DNA of 64,000 bases, from positions 682,001 to 746,000 of the forward strand of contig NC_063019.1 of the NCBI RefSeq assembly GCF_020509005.1, read 5' to 3'. Below, one piece after another: positions 54,661 to 64,000 of this stretch (positions are counted from its first letter, which is position 1; the number at the start of each line of letters is the position of its first letter). The position numbers and the translations under genes were made by a program. The notes beneath the pieces were generated by a model, which searched no databases, had not been told where the DNA came from, and saw only the letters and a program-made list of their open reading frames with translations. The DNA is from Fulvia fulva. Its lineage: Eukaryota; Ascomycota; Dothideomycetes; Mycosphaerellales; Mycosphaerellaceae.

Positions 54661-57600
54661 AAGTGAAGAGAGGAAAGAAGTTGAGGATCAATACAGCATA
54701 GCTAGACCTATACGACGAGACGGGCAAGGACTACGCTTACAAACCGTTCGTCACGAATGTAAATATCGGCTCAAAGAAACTCTCTTCTTCCAATCTCACT
54801 CTTATAGACACTGGCGTACTAGGCGAGTCTTTTATAGACTATAAACTCGCGACCTCTCTCAACCTCGAACCCTAGGAACTGAAGTACCCTCGTACCCTTG
54901 AACTCTTTAACGGTACGGAGACTACTACTAGTAAGATTACTTATGTTATATATACGTCAATCACCCTCGGAGGCAAGCGTATATCGATCACTAGCTTCCT
55001 TACGTCCCTACCGCATTAGAAGTTTATCCTCGGCCTCCCCTAGTTCAGACGATACCGACCTATCATCGACTGGACTTCCCTTACTATCAGCTTCCCTCTA
55101 GAAGTTCCTCCGGTACCTCCGCCTTCTCCGCCGCCTTAGCGCGGTCCTGAGTATACTAAGATCTTCTAGGTAAACGCCGCTGCCTTCACTACTACTACTA
55201 AGTAGCCTAAAGCTCAAGTCTTCGCCGCCTCTCTCCGCGATATCGACATCGCCCTCGAGAAGCTCGACAAGAAGCGTATACCTACCGACCCTACTACGAA
55301 GGTCCCTCCTTAGGCACACTACATCCTCTACGTATTCGATGCTAAAGCCGTAGACGAGCTACCTCCTTATCGCCCTTACGACTATAAGATTGAGCTAGAA
55401 GAAGGTGTAGAGACACCGTTCGGACCGTTATATTCTATGTCCCGAGAAGAGCTTATCGTCCTTAAGAGATACCTCGAAGAGAACCTAAAGAAGGGGTTCA
55501 TTCGAGCGAGCCGTTCTAGCGCTAGCAGTCCCGTCATATTCGTTAAGAAGCCCGGCGGTAGTTTACGCTTCTACGTAGACTACCGAGGCTTAAACGCTAT
55601 TATAAAGAAGAACCGCTACCCAATACCGTTGATTTAGGAGACGCTCGAGCGCCTCTCTAAGGCTAAGTACTTCACCAAGCTCGATGTCATCGCTACGTTC
55701 AATAAGTTACGAATGGCAGAAGGACACGAGTATCTTATAGCCTTCCGTACTCGCTACGGGCTGTTCGAGTCGCTCGTTATGCCCTTCGGCGTTTGTAACG
55801 GGCCTAGTACCTTCTAGAACTTCATTAACGACATCCTTTAGGAGTTCCTCGATCAGTTCTACACTGCCTACATCGACGACATCCTAGTCTATAGCGAGAC
55901 CAAGGAGGAGCACCGCGAGTACGTCTATAAGGTCCTTTAGAAGCTCGTAGACGCCGGCTTGTAGCTCGACATCGACAAGTACGAGTTTAAGAAGACCGAA
56001 GTCAAGTTCCTTAGTTTGATCATTACCGCAGACGGCATCAAGATGGACTAAGAGAAGATCGACGCTATCGTCGAATAGGATGCTCCTACGAACGTCAAAG
56101 AGGTCTAGGGTTTCCTAGGCTTTACCAACTTCTACCGCCGCTTTATCCACGCATTTTCGGGCGTAGTACGCCCTTTAACGAAGCTTACGCGTAAGGGTAA
56201 GAAGTTCGCCTAGACCGACGAATGCTAGGAGGCTTTTGACTTGCTTAAAGCGAAGTTTGTTAAGAACCCGCTTCTACGGCACTTCGATTTCGAACTAGAG
56301 ACCCGTGTAGAGACCGACGCATCCGACGGCGTAGTAGGCGGTGTCCTGCTACAACGCCGCTCGCCTGAATCCCCCTGGTTACCTGTCGCCTTCCTCTCTA
56401 AGAAGATGACCGCTACGGAGTGTAACTACGAGATCTACGACAAGGAGCTTCTCGCCATCGTCAAAGCTTTCGAAGAGTAGCGCCCCGAGCTCGAAGGCTC
56501 TGCTATGCCCGTCTAAGTAAGCTCCGACTATAAGAACCTCGTCTACTTTATAAAGAGCAAGCTGCTCAATCGTCGCTAGGCCCGCTAGAGCGAGTTCCTC
56601 TCCCGGTTCAACTTCGTGATCTCGTACACGCCCGGTAAGGCTAACTCGATAGCCGACGCCCTTACCCGCCGCCCTAGTGACTCTCTAGTTGATCGAAGAG
56701 GGGGCCGGCAAATCGTAGGGCAATAAGTCATTAAAGAGCACAACCTCTCTTCCGAGCTTCGAGAGTACCTATCGAACGGCTAGCCTACGCTCGCCGCTTC
56801 CTTTACTACTCTCGTACTCGCTCCTACCTACCTTAACGAGAGTGACGATGAATCCGAGCCTGAAAAATACGCCTCGGACGCTAAGGACTTAAACGACGAT
56901 AAAGAGGGCTTAGTAACGACCGACGGCTTATCCGAATCAGACTTTAAGGGGTTTGATAATAAGGAGCAGCCCGAAGGCATTATAGCACGAGTACGAACAG
57001 CGTACGATGCCGACATAGAGGCCTAAGAGTTAGTTCAGGCCCTTAAATCTGGCGCGAGGACATTCCCGGGCTTCTCGCTATCCGAGTACGAGCTCTAGGG
57101 AGGTGTCGTCTACTTCCGTAAGAAGCTTTACGTACCGTAGCCCGAAGGCTCTAATATCCGAGCTGAGATTCTTCAAATCATCTACGACTCCGCCTCTAGG
57201 GGTCACCTAGGCGTAGCTAAGACCTATAAGCTCCTCGCTAGGTATTACTAGTAGCCGTATTCCTAGAAGGACGTCCGCCGCTACGTGCTAAACTGCGCTA
57301 CTTACCGAAGAGCTAAAGCTAACCGCTACCGTCCTTACGGTCTCTTACACCCTCTCCCGGCTCCTGATCGTCTATAGAAGCACATCACTATAGACTTTAT
57401 TACCGATCTTCCTTACGGTAAGACCTTTAGCGGCGTAAAAGCAAAGGCCCTTCTAGTGATCGTAGACCGTTACTCTAAGGACCGGTATATAATCCCGTGC
57501 TAGAGCATAACCGTAAAGGAGACTGCTCGCTTGTTCTACGAATTCGTCTAGCGCTTTTAAGGCCTCCCGGATAGCATCACCTCTAATAGAGGCACCCAGT

Positions 57601-58560
57601 TCATCTCGTACTTCTAGAAGCGTCTATGTGCTATCCTAGGCATCAAGCATAACCTCTCGACCAGTTTTTAGCTACAGACCGACGGCCAGACCGAAATTAC
57701 GAACGCTATCCTCGAGCAGGTCCTTCGTTGCTTCGTCGACTACTACTAGAAGGATTGGCCTCAGTATATCCCTACGGTAGAGTTCGCTACTCGTAACTAG
57801 GACTCGGAGACTACTAGCTACTCTCCCTTCTATACTACGAGAGGTTACTACCCTCGTATAGGCATAGAACTAGAAGAACCTCTCCCGCCTACCGAAGACG
57901 TAAACGAGTAAGTAGCAGACGAGTTCGCTACTATACTCTTATAGATCTATAAAGAAGTTCACGACGAGATGGTGTACGTATAAGCAATCTACGAGGATCA
58001 AGCTAATCGTCGTCGCTAGCTAGCTCCCGACTACTAAGTAGGCGATATAGTCTACCTTAACTCTAAGAACATCAAGACAGACCGCCCCTCTAAGAAGCTG
58101 AACTGGAAGAACCTAGGTCCTTTTGAGATCACCGAGCGTATTAGTTCACACGCCTACCGTCTAGCTCTTTCTACGAACATAAAGATCTACGACGTCTTCT
58201 ATCCCGTACGCCTTCGGCCGTCGGCTAAGGACCCATTCCCGAACTAAAACTAAGACATACTAGGTCCTTCCGATAAAGTAGAAGTCGACGAGCCTATTAA
58301 CCTACCTTCTGACGACTATACCGTCCGTAAGATCCGGGGAATCCGCGTAGAGCCTAACGACGTTAAAGGACTACCGCCGATCAAGTATAAAGTCGAATAG
58401 CAAGGTTGCCCTAAGTAGGATACCTTATAGGAACCTATCTAACATATCATCTTCAATCGTCAAGCAATCGAAGAATACTACGCCCGCGTAGACGGCCTAG
58501 AAGTCAATATCGGTAGGCTCTTCGAATCTAAGCTCTTCGACGGGGCTTACTAATAGTGTA
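54660..58560 (+). pseudogene. Gypsy 4 pol with chromodomain (RIP stops)
   Basis: The protease near 54800 has LIDTGVLGESFIDYKLA (D-T-G). RT at about 55380-56010 has [35 protein letters not shown], and YIDD at 55869-55880. RNase H at 56241-56480 (still open) has ETDASDGVVGGVLLQ, YDKELLAIV, then ISYTPGKANSIADALTR. The integrase zinc region is at about 57180-57310; the core has ITIDFITDLP and SNRGTQFI, where Asp is Asn, then QTDGQTE. A linker RPSKKLNWKNLGPFEI follows near 58090-58130. The chromodomain at about 58330-58520 reads VRKIRGIRVE, YKVExQGCPK and HIIFNRQAIEEYYARV. It is not functional. Confidence 0.85.
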
Positions 58561-58651
58561 TCGACTATGACATTAGGCCTAGGCCTAGTACTAAAGCTGA
58601 ACATCCTCGATATATAGAACTACTACGGCTTCGTAGGAACTTAGCTTTATT

Positions 58652-58663
58652 CGGGGGGGCTAC
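58652..58663 (+). other. polypurine tract of Gypsy 4
   Basis: CGGGGGGGCTAC directly before the 3' LTR. Confidence 0.65.
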
Positions 58664-59183
58664 TGTTATAGTCTCCCTATAGAGAGTACAGAAGGTAGGG
58701 ACAGAAGAGCCTTAGAGTGCTTAGAAGTCGTCAAGAAGTGACAGTCCAGCTTAGTATAAGAGCGCTAAGAATTATATACCCCGTAACATTTACTACGGGA
58801 CCTAGCCCTCCAAATTCACCCCTCTACTAAACCTTGACAGATTCACTTCGGCTCGTAACTATATGACTTACGGCACTCCCGCGAGCACCCGCGACTACGC
58901 TAGACCCTAGAAGAAGCACGTAGAAGACTCGGAACGTAGGGCAGGTTGGAATAAGGTTTTGAGCAAAGCTACTAAGCGCGGCTTCGTACGGGTTAGCCCT
59001 GTTAATGCGGGGACACGTACTCGCGAGGGTCGCGTATAAATATCTAGCCTTCCCTAGGCCTCTCTTACTTCCTTCGTCTTTTGTTTTGTGTAGCAATTAT
59101 ACTATACCCTTTTGTATCTACACTTCGTACCTACATTCTCGCTTTTACCCTTATATCTTATAGGCCAGGCTCTCGCCCTAACA
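58664..59183 (+). repeat. 3' LTR of Gypsy 4
   Basis: 520 bp, same length and colinear with the 5' LTR. Its open frame on the minus strand (58827-59096) is a shadow. Confidence 0.9.
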
Positions 59184-59188
59184 TCTCT
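59184..59188. repeat. TSD TCTCT of Gypsy 4, right copy
   Basis: Same five bases as 52888-52892. Confidence 0.9.
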
Positions 59189-59261
59189 CCTTCCCGCTTA
59201 GTACCTCTAATTTCCTCTACCTCTCGCCTACTACGGGCATCGTAGTAGTATATATTCTAGT
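59189..59261 (-). mobile_element. LINE A piece within chimera 2, proximal part
   Basis: Reverse complement of about 31670-31745 of LINE A, ending TATATTCTAG before the module junction (base 59261 is ambiguous). Confidence 0.8.
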
Positions 59262-60338
59262 AAGGAAGGAATCGTATTTAGTAAGCTAGCTACGAGATAA
59301 GGTGACAAGTCTTAACCGCGCTTTCCTACTTATCTAGTACTACCGTATAGCCTCGTTTCGAGAGGTTAGCCCGGAGCAAAAGCTTCCCTCTACGCCCTCC
59401 CTCCCTATTTGCTCCTTAAGCCAATATCCACCTCTATAGGCCTAAGCCCTTTAGTACTCTCTATTGACCGACATGCGTATCCGTCCTCTCGGGCTATATA
59501 GACAGTATTAGCCGTCGCTACTAGTGTACACCACGCCCTAGGTTTTGACGCCCTTCGCGTTACCGTAGCCTATCTCTAGAAAGCGGCCGTCTATACCTCG
59601 TAGGTTTGCTCGGGGCACACACTACGCCGGGTAGCGTACTCCTTGCGTTTCTACCTACTAACTAATATGAAGTTCCTTATTACCCTGCCCTCGATCCTCC
59701 CCGATCACAGAACTAATCTACTTACATTATACGTCTTTTCCCCGTCCTAATAGCCGTCTTTTCCTTGCTTAGGCTATCGTCTTTTCCTCGTCGCAATCTA
59801 CTATGTCAGACTAGGTACGTTGTGTAGCGGGATAGGTAGTGCCTTAGGCAAAACCCTCGTTCCTATACCGGGTGTTTAATAGGCCCTTATAGGCTTCGTC
59901 GCGTGTCTACCTACCTACCGTATTGCCCGCTAGCAAACACTAGATTGTTTCGTAGTCCGCTCGACGCCGTTATATAGTCCGCTTAGTTGTTGTTCTATAA
60001 TCCGCTCGTCTAATGTTCGTCGCTTAGCCCGCTCGGTTTACGGTCTCTAGAGGTGAAAATTCTACACTTATACTAGAGGTGTCCTATCGAGCGTATAGGC
60101 CACGGTTCCGCGCCCTTCTTATACGTAGAAAGAAGAGGGACTCGCTCCCGATACGAGTACACGCTCGTCGGATGGTTTTTATACCCGTTTTGCTAGTAGT
60201 CCTCTATTCGCCGCGGCTTCGCCTACGTTACGCGCCCGTCGCGCCTACGACGCTCTAGCGTAAGAATACTTGGCTCTCTCGTAGCTAGACAAGAGGTTCG
60301 TAGCCGACACTACGTATAGGTAATTCTCGTCGTCGACC
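59262..60338 (-). repeat. 1077-bp 5' module of the chimeric element, copy 2
   Basis: Reverse complement of the module at 10710-11786, the same length, with RIP-type differences. No coding sequence is evident. The GAGCGGRCTA and GAAAAGACG repeats are present in the same places. It ends (minus strand) in CCTTCCTT at the LINE A join. Confidence 0.85.
60262..60338 (-). ncRNA. candidate HDV-like self-cleaving ribozyme, copy 2
   Basis: Same fold as copy 1 on the minus strand. Differences from copy 3 are C to T or G to A: one in loop L3, one in the P4 stem (C-G to U-G wobble), one in P2 (C to U, still G-U paired), and others in P3. P1 and the CCAA of J4/2 are unchanged. The first base, 60338, is the exact element boundary next to the 14-bp TSD. 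Confidence 0.65.
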
Positions 60339-60352
60339 CCTAGTCTATAATA
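60339..60352. repeat. target-site duplication of chimera 2, right copy
   Basis: CCTAGTCTATAATA, identical to 52533-52546. Confidence 0.9.
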
Positions 60353-61805
60353 ACGGAGGAAAACTATAGACTACTTACGGAGAGATATAGAGTATACGAG
60401 GACTAGGCTAGACGCTACGGCGTCCGTTTTGCCCTAGGGAAATACTAGCTGATCTACTTTAGTAAAGCGAGGACCTACTACAATATATAGGCAACTATAA
60501 TAATCTAGGGATACGAGACGAAGCCCTCCCCCGAACTCCGAGTACTAGGAATCTAGCTAGACCCGAAGCTAAGCTAGAACCTATAGATTAAGAAGGCCTA
60601 GAACAGAGTATAAGTAAACGAGGCATTAATAACACGTCTTACTAAGTCAACGTAGGGGGCGACCTTCGATAAAGTAAGAATAATGTATAAAGTAATCGTT
60701 CGACTAGCGATACTTTACGGAGTATAAATCTAGGGTACGGGGGGAGTCGATAAGCTAATACCGCGACGGATCGAACAGCCTCTTAATCGAACCTAAGTAG
60801 GTAACTTAAGAAGAATTCTCGGAGCGTATAAGACTATACCGACGAGAGTAGCCGAGATAGAGACCGGGACACTATCTATCCGTTACTATATCGAAGGGAT
60901 AAGGATCTAATATACGGCGAAGACGATAGGGTACCTAGTATAGTCAACTATATACGACGAGACAGCACGAATTGTATAGAGATATAGCCGGCTATATATA
61001 GGACCGTACGTAAGGAGGAGTTAGAAGCGGGACGACGTACGGGCTTTTAGGAAAATATAAGGAACGCCGGAGTAGCTAGCGAGGGAGGAGGAGGGACGAA
61101 GAAACCGGTAAAGGAAGAGGAATAAGGGAAAGTCCTAGAGTCTCGTAGAGTAGGTAGCCGGCTACCTATAGGAATAGGAATGGAACAGTAACTCGCTAGC
61201 GAGAATAGGCCCCCTAGCCCTACGAACCTTCTAGAGACATAACTACCTCCTATACCGCGACCTTATAAGGGTAGGAGCAAGCGTAATAATCCAAATCCGG
61301 TCCGAATATATCGGGCTTCGGGCTTACTTATATAAGAGGAACGTCCTAGATATAGACAACCTAGCGTACGAGTATAGCTACCCGTTATAGAGCCCGGAAT
61401 ATATAGTCGTACGGTGCCTATAGTAGGTAGAAGGGCGGAGTATATAGAGAGCGAGAGTAGCTAGACGCGACTACTAGTCGATCGTTACGAACAAGAGCGA
61501 CGTATAGAGGATAGCACGTTAGGTCCTAAGATAAGGATACCTTACCTAGTTTAAACTAGCTAATAAGACGGAGGAGTGGATAGAGAAGAGGAGGGAGACT
61601 AAGGGGATGTAGACAAGGTAGTTATTAGGGCAGGCCTATAACACTAGTATACCCTTTATAAGGAAAGCGGGAAGGCACATAACGGACAATAGTAGTATAG
61701 AAGAGGAGAGGGGTTTTTACCGCGAGCGGTTTCCTCTTCGAAAGACAGAAGTACGTAGAATAGCTATATAGGCTAGGAGGTACTATAACAGCTTCATGAA
61801 TAATA
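60353..61805 (+). pseudogene. LINE C RT thumb and C-terminal region, 3' end (RIP)
   Basis: Continues LINE C ORF2 directly after FVDD: EExARRYGVRFAPGKYQLIYFSKAR near 60390-60475, ELRVLGIxLDPKLS near 60535-60575, then LRRILGAYKTIPTRVAEIETG near 60810-60865. A degraded Cys/His motif (EYSYPLxSPEYIVVRCL) lies near 61370-61425, and the end is near 61620. The 3' UTR runs to GCTTCATGAATA at about 61805. Many TAG/TAA. Confidence 0.75.
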
Positions 61806-63169
61806 TATATTACTACGTCCCTTAATAGGAAGTATAGGTCGATAGTACTCGCGCTTATTCTTACCTTCTACGTCTCTATACCCTTTAGGGTTACGAGCTC
61901 TATATCCCTACTTTCCGTAATCTCTAGGAGCTTACTACCTAGATATACGTAAGGGGGGGGGGGTGAATTCTACTCCCTACGTTAGGTAGTAGAGGTTAAA
62001 GTCGCCTAGAAGGATATAGTTTATATCTCCTTAGTCGAGTACCTAGTTAAGTCGTACTAACGTACCGAGGTCTCTGCTCGTTCTTTACTAAGGAGGAGGG
62101 TTATAGACGTTATATATCTAGATACGTCCTTAACTCGTAGTAATTTAGATAGTCGTAATGTCTCCTTAACTCCCTTCCGGGTACGAGATTACCTTCTAGG
62201 CGTCCGTACGTAATACTTTACTAACGTATATATATATCCTTAGGGTATAGCCTATGCCTCCCTCGATAGCTATATAGTACCGTAGGTCGGTATAGGTAGT
62301 AGGTCTTCGAGTGTATAGGTTTATCTATAGCTATTATATCGCTACGATAGTATACCTTTAGTCGTCGAGTTCCTAGAGGAAGTAGAGCTAAACCTTATTA
62401 TTACTTTTATTAACGTTATACTATATAATAGTAAGGTTAGCTTATGTTAGTATTACGGACTAGCTAGGATAAGGTCTATTAGGGTGCTCGTTAGCTATAT
62501 AGCTCCTTTATTTATCGCGCTATCCTCTTAGGTTAGTAGGCCTTCGGCCGGTAGGGGTGTTCTAAAAATCCGTATCTATCCTATCTCGTTTACCGCCTTA
62601 TTTAGCCCTATTAGCCGCCCTAGCGGCGGGTACGTACTCGGTAGGGTGCCCCTTGTTACCCCCTCCGTTCTCTTTCTTTTTACCGCCTTAAAGCCTTTAT
62701 ATTAAGCGCTACCTTACTACGGGGTAGGGTACCTCGCTAGGGTCGTTATTCGTACTTAGTTAGCCTTCCCTTTCGCGGCGATCCGGGTTAGGAATTGGCT
62801 CGAGTACGTTAGGTGTTTCCGGCTATAGTATACGTACCTTACTTCTTCTCGTAGGCATTACTTTCCGTAGTATAGGCCTACGTAGTATAGGTACTTTAGG
62901 GTCTTCTCCGTATATTTCGGGGCGATATGTCCGTACTATTAGTAGTTAAAGCATTAGAGTACTCTATAGCTACTCTTATATATCTCCGTATTAAGACGAT
63001 CGTAGTTCTAGTATAGTCCTTTGTCTAGGACTAGGTTTACTTGTTCCGTATTTACTATCTAGACGATTAACGAGGAGTATATCTTTATTAGTTCGACGCT
63101 TCTATATAGCCAGACGGCCTTAGAGAAGCGTACTCCTAGGGATATGCTCTAGTTCTATATTTATAGCTA
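61806..63169 (-). mobile_element. LINE C' fragment (ORF1 end and endonuclease), RIP
   Basis: Reverse-complement match to about 49870-50970 of LINE C, with the endonuclease GDFN region near 62005-62020 and the zinc-knuckle block near 62860-62960. It includes an 11-base G run at 61953-61963 where LINE C has six C. It is cut on the right by chimera 3 at 63170. RT and the 3' end are absent. Confidence 0.7.
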
Positions 63170-63246
63170 GGTCGACGACGAGAATCACCTGTACGTGGTG
63201 TCGGCTACGAACCTCTCGTCTAGCTACGAGAGAGCCAAGTATTCTC
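63170..63246 (+). ncRNA. candidate HDV-like self-cleaving ribozyme, copy 3
   Basis: The least altered copy. P1 is GGTCGAC with GTCGGCT, P2 GAGAAT with ATTCTC, P3 ACC with GGT (all three pairs intact), P4 CTCTCGT with ACGAGAG around CTAGCT, and J4/2 contains CCAA. It is the best copy for structural testing. Confidence 0.7.
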
Positions 63247-64000
63247 ACGCTAGAGCGTCGTGGGCGCGACGGGCGCGTAGCGTAGGCGAAGCCGCGGCGA
63301 ACAGAGGACTACTAGCAAAACGGGTATGAAAACCATCCGACGAGCGTGTACTCGTGTCGGGAGCGAGTCCCTCTTCTTTCTACGTATAAGAAGGGCGCGG
63401 AACTATGGCCTATACGCTCGACAGGACACCTCTAGTATAAGTACAGAATTTTCACCTCCGGAGACCGCAAACCGAGCGGGCTAAGCGACGAACATTAGAC
63501 GAGCGGACTACAGAACAACAACTAAGCGGACTATATAACGGCGTCGAGCGGACTACGAAACAATCTAGTGTTTGCTAGCGGGCAATACGGTGGGTAGGTA
63601 GACACGCGACGAAGCCTATAAGGGCCTATTAAACACCCGGTATAGGAACGAGGGTTTTGCCTAAGGCACTGCCTATCCCGCTACACAACGCACCTAGTCT
63701 AATATAGTAGATTGCGACGAGGAAAAGACGATAGCCTAAGCAAGGAAAAGACGGCTATTAGGACGGGGAAAAGACGTATAATGCAAGTGGATTAGTTCTA
63801 TGATCGGGGAGGATCGAGGGTAGGGTGATAAGGAACTTTATATTAGTTAGTAGGTAGAAACGTAAGGAGTACGCTGCCCGGCGTAGTGTGTGCCCCGAGC
63901 AAACCTACGAGGCATAGACGGCCGCTTTCTAGAAATAGGCTGCGGTAACGCGAAGGGCGTCAAAACCTAGGGCGTAGTGTACACTAGTAGCGACGGCTAA
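63170..64000 (+). mobile_element. chimera 3: 5' module, cut by window end
   Basis: 831 bp matching 10710-11543, beginning GGTCGAC. The window ends before the module-LINE junction, so the fused LINE family and the TSD are unknown. It keeps more CpA/TpG than copy 1 at the very 5' end and less in the 63840-64000 part. Confidence 0.85.

Larger units (their letters stand above)
52893..59183 (+). mobile_element. Gypsy 4: full-length Ty3/gypsy chromovirus, moderate RIP
   Basis: A 6291-bp element with 520-bp LTRs at both ends, a 5-bp TSD, a purine tract CGGGGGGGCTAC before the 3' LTR (58652-58663), and gag, protease, RT, RNase H, integrase and chromodomain on the plus strand. RIP is much lighter than in the surrounding LINEs: CpA/TpG remain common and many motifs are intact, but TAG and TAA stops occur in every domain. 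It is the youngest layer of a three-level nest (LINE C, chimera 2, Gypsy 4). Confidence 0.9.
52547..60338 (-). mobile_element. chimera 2: 5' module fused to LINE A 3' end, interrupted by Gypsy 4
   Basis: On the minus strand: ribozyme and 1077-bp module (60338-59262), then about 420 bp of LINE A 3' end (59261-59189 and 52892-52547) with the TATC tail, bracketed by a 14-bp TSD. Gypsy 4 (52893-59183, TSD TCTCT) sits in the LINE A part. Removing it gives a 1.5-kb element. The LINE A part matches 31660-32100. The junction follows CCTTCCTT as in chimera 1, but here joins to LINE A close to its C-terminal Cys/His motif instead of LINE D upstream of RT. Confidence 0.85.

Noticed and set aside
54898..57016. 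Open frames 54898-55101 (+), 55098-55319 (-) and 56828-57016 (-) as small genes
   Set aside because: They lie in the wrong frame or antisense within Gypsy 4 pol, whose domain order explains the region.
1..64000. CRISPR array, rRNA or tRNA genes, host metabolic genes, Starship-type tyrosine recombinase
   Set aside because: No regular spacer repeats, no rRNA or cloverleaf sequence other than the PBS complement, and no YR motif were seen; every long stretch is accounted for by retroelements or a pogo element.

Overview
This window looks like a transposon graveyard from a filamentous ascomycete (Pezizomycotina). I found no host gene, tRNA, rRNA or CRISPR array. Two things point to this group. 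The first is the element content: Tad1-like LINEs, Ty3/gypsy chromoviruses, Ty1/copia and a Fot1/pogo transposon. The second is base composition typical of repeat-induced point mutation (RIP): long stretches have almost no CpA or TpG, very many TpA, and CpG left intact. For example, 9121-9180 holds 14 TpA and no CpA or TpG. Coding frames there are broken mostly by TAG and TAA, as expected from CAG/TGG to TAG and CAA to TAA. I cannot name the species.

Layout, left to right: 1-2867 gypsy gag-protease and 5' LTR end (minus), inserted in 2868-7661, a RIP-destroyed copy of the copia family that is intact further right; 7662-9718 an older copia RT (minus) interrupted by a deleted pogo transposon (7981-9113); 9719-9880 copia LTR fragment; 9881-10709 LINE B' (minus); 10710-14063 chimera 1; 14079-32100 one LINE A copy interrupted by the intact copia (14929-20467) and by chromovirus Gypsy 1 (20881-28191); 32101-33240 copia gag fragment; 33241-39590 Gypsy 2; 40366-42026 LINE B'' 3' end, interrupted by a 5'-truncated LINE D (40599-41856); 42291-47110 LINE B (minus); 47111-49860 gypsy gag-protease (minus); 49861-61805 LINE C, interrupted by chimera 2 (52547-60338), which is itself interrupted by chromovirus Gypsy 4 (52893-59183); 61806-63169 LINE C' (minus); 63170-64000 chimera 3, cut by the window end.

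The most interesting system is a chimeric non-autonomous retroelement present three times (10710, 60338 reversed, 63170). A 1077-bp noncoding 5' module, the same length in both complete copies, is joined at the same nucleotide (after CCTTCCTT) to 3' pieces of two different LINE families, LINE D and LINE A. Both complete copies have target-site duplications of 15 and 14 bp. The first 77 nt of the module fold by eye into an HDV-like self-cleaving ribozyme whose predicted cleavage point is exactly the element's first base. The architecture resembles, from memory, the MINE (WEIRD plus LINE) chimeras of Magnaporthe, made by template switching during LINE reverse transcription.

The second main result is a contrast in time. 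Most elements are saturated with RIP, but the 5.5-kb copia (identical 235-bp LTRs, intact 1566-codon frame, TSD GTATA) and the two LINE D pieces (near-identical 1.26 kb) are essentially free of it. RIP therefore seems to have stopped or weakened before the latest insertions, or these copies have not yet met it. All coordinates of degraded protein domains are approximate because they were read by eye through many stops.
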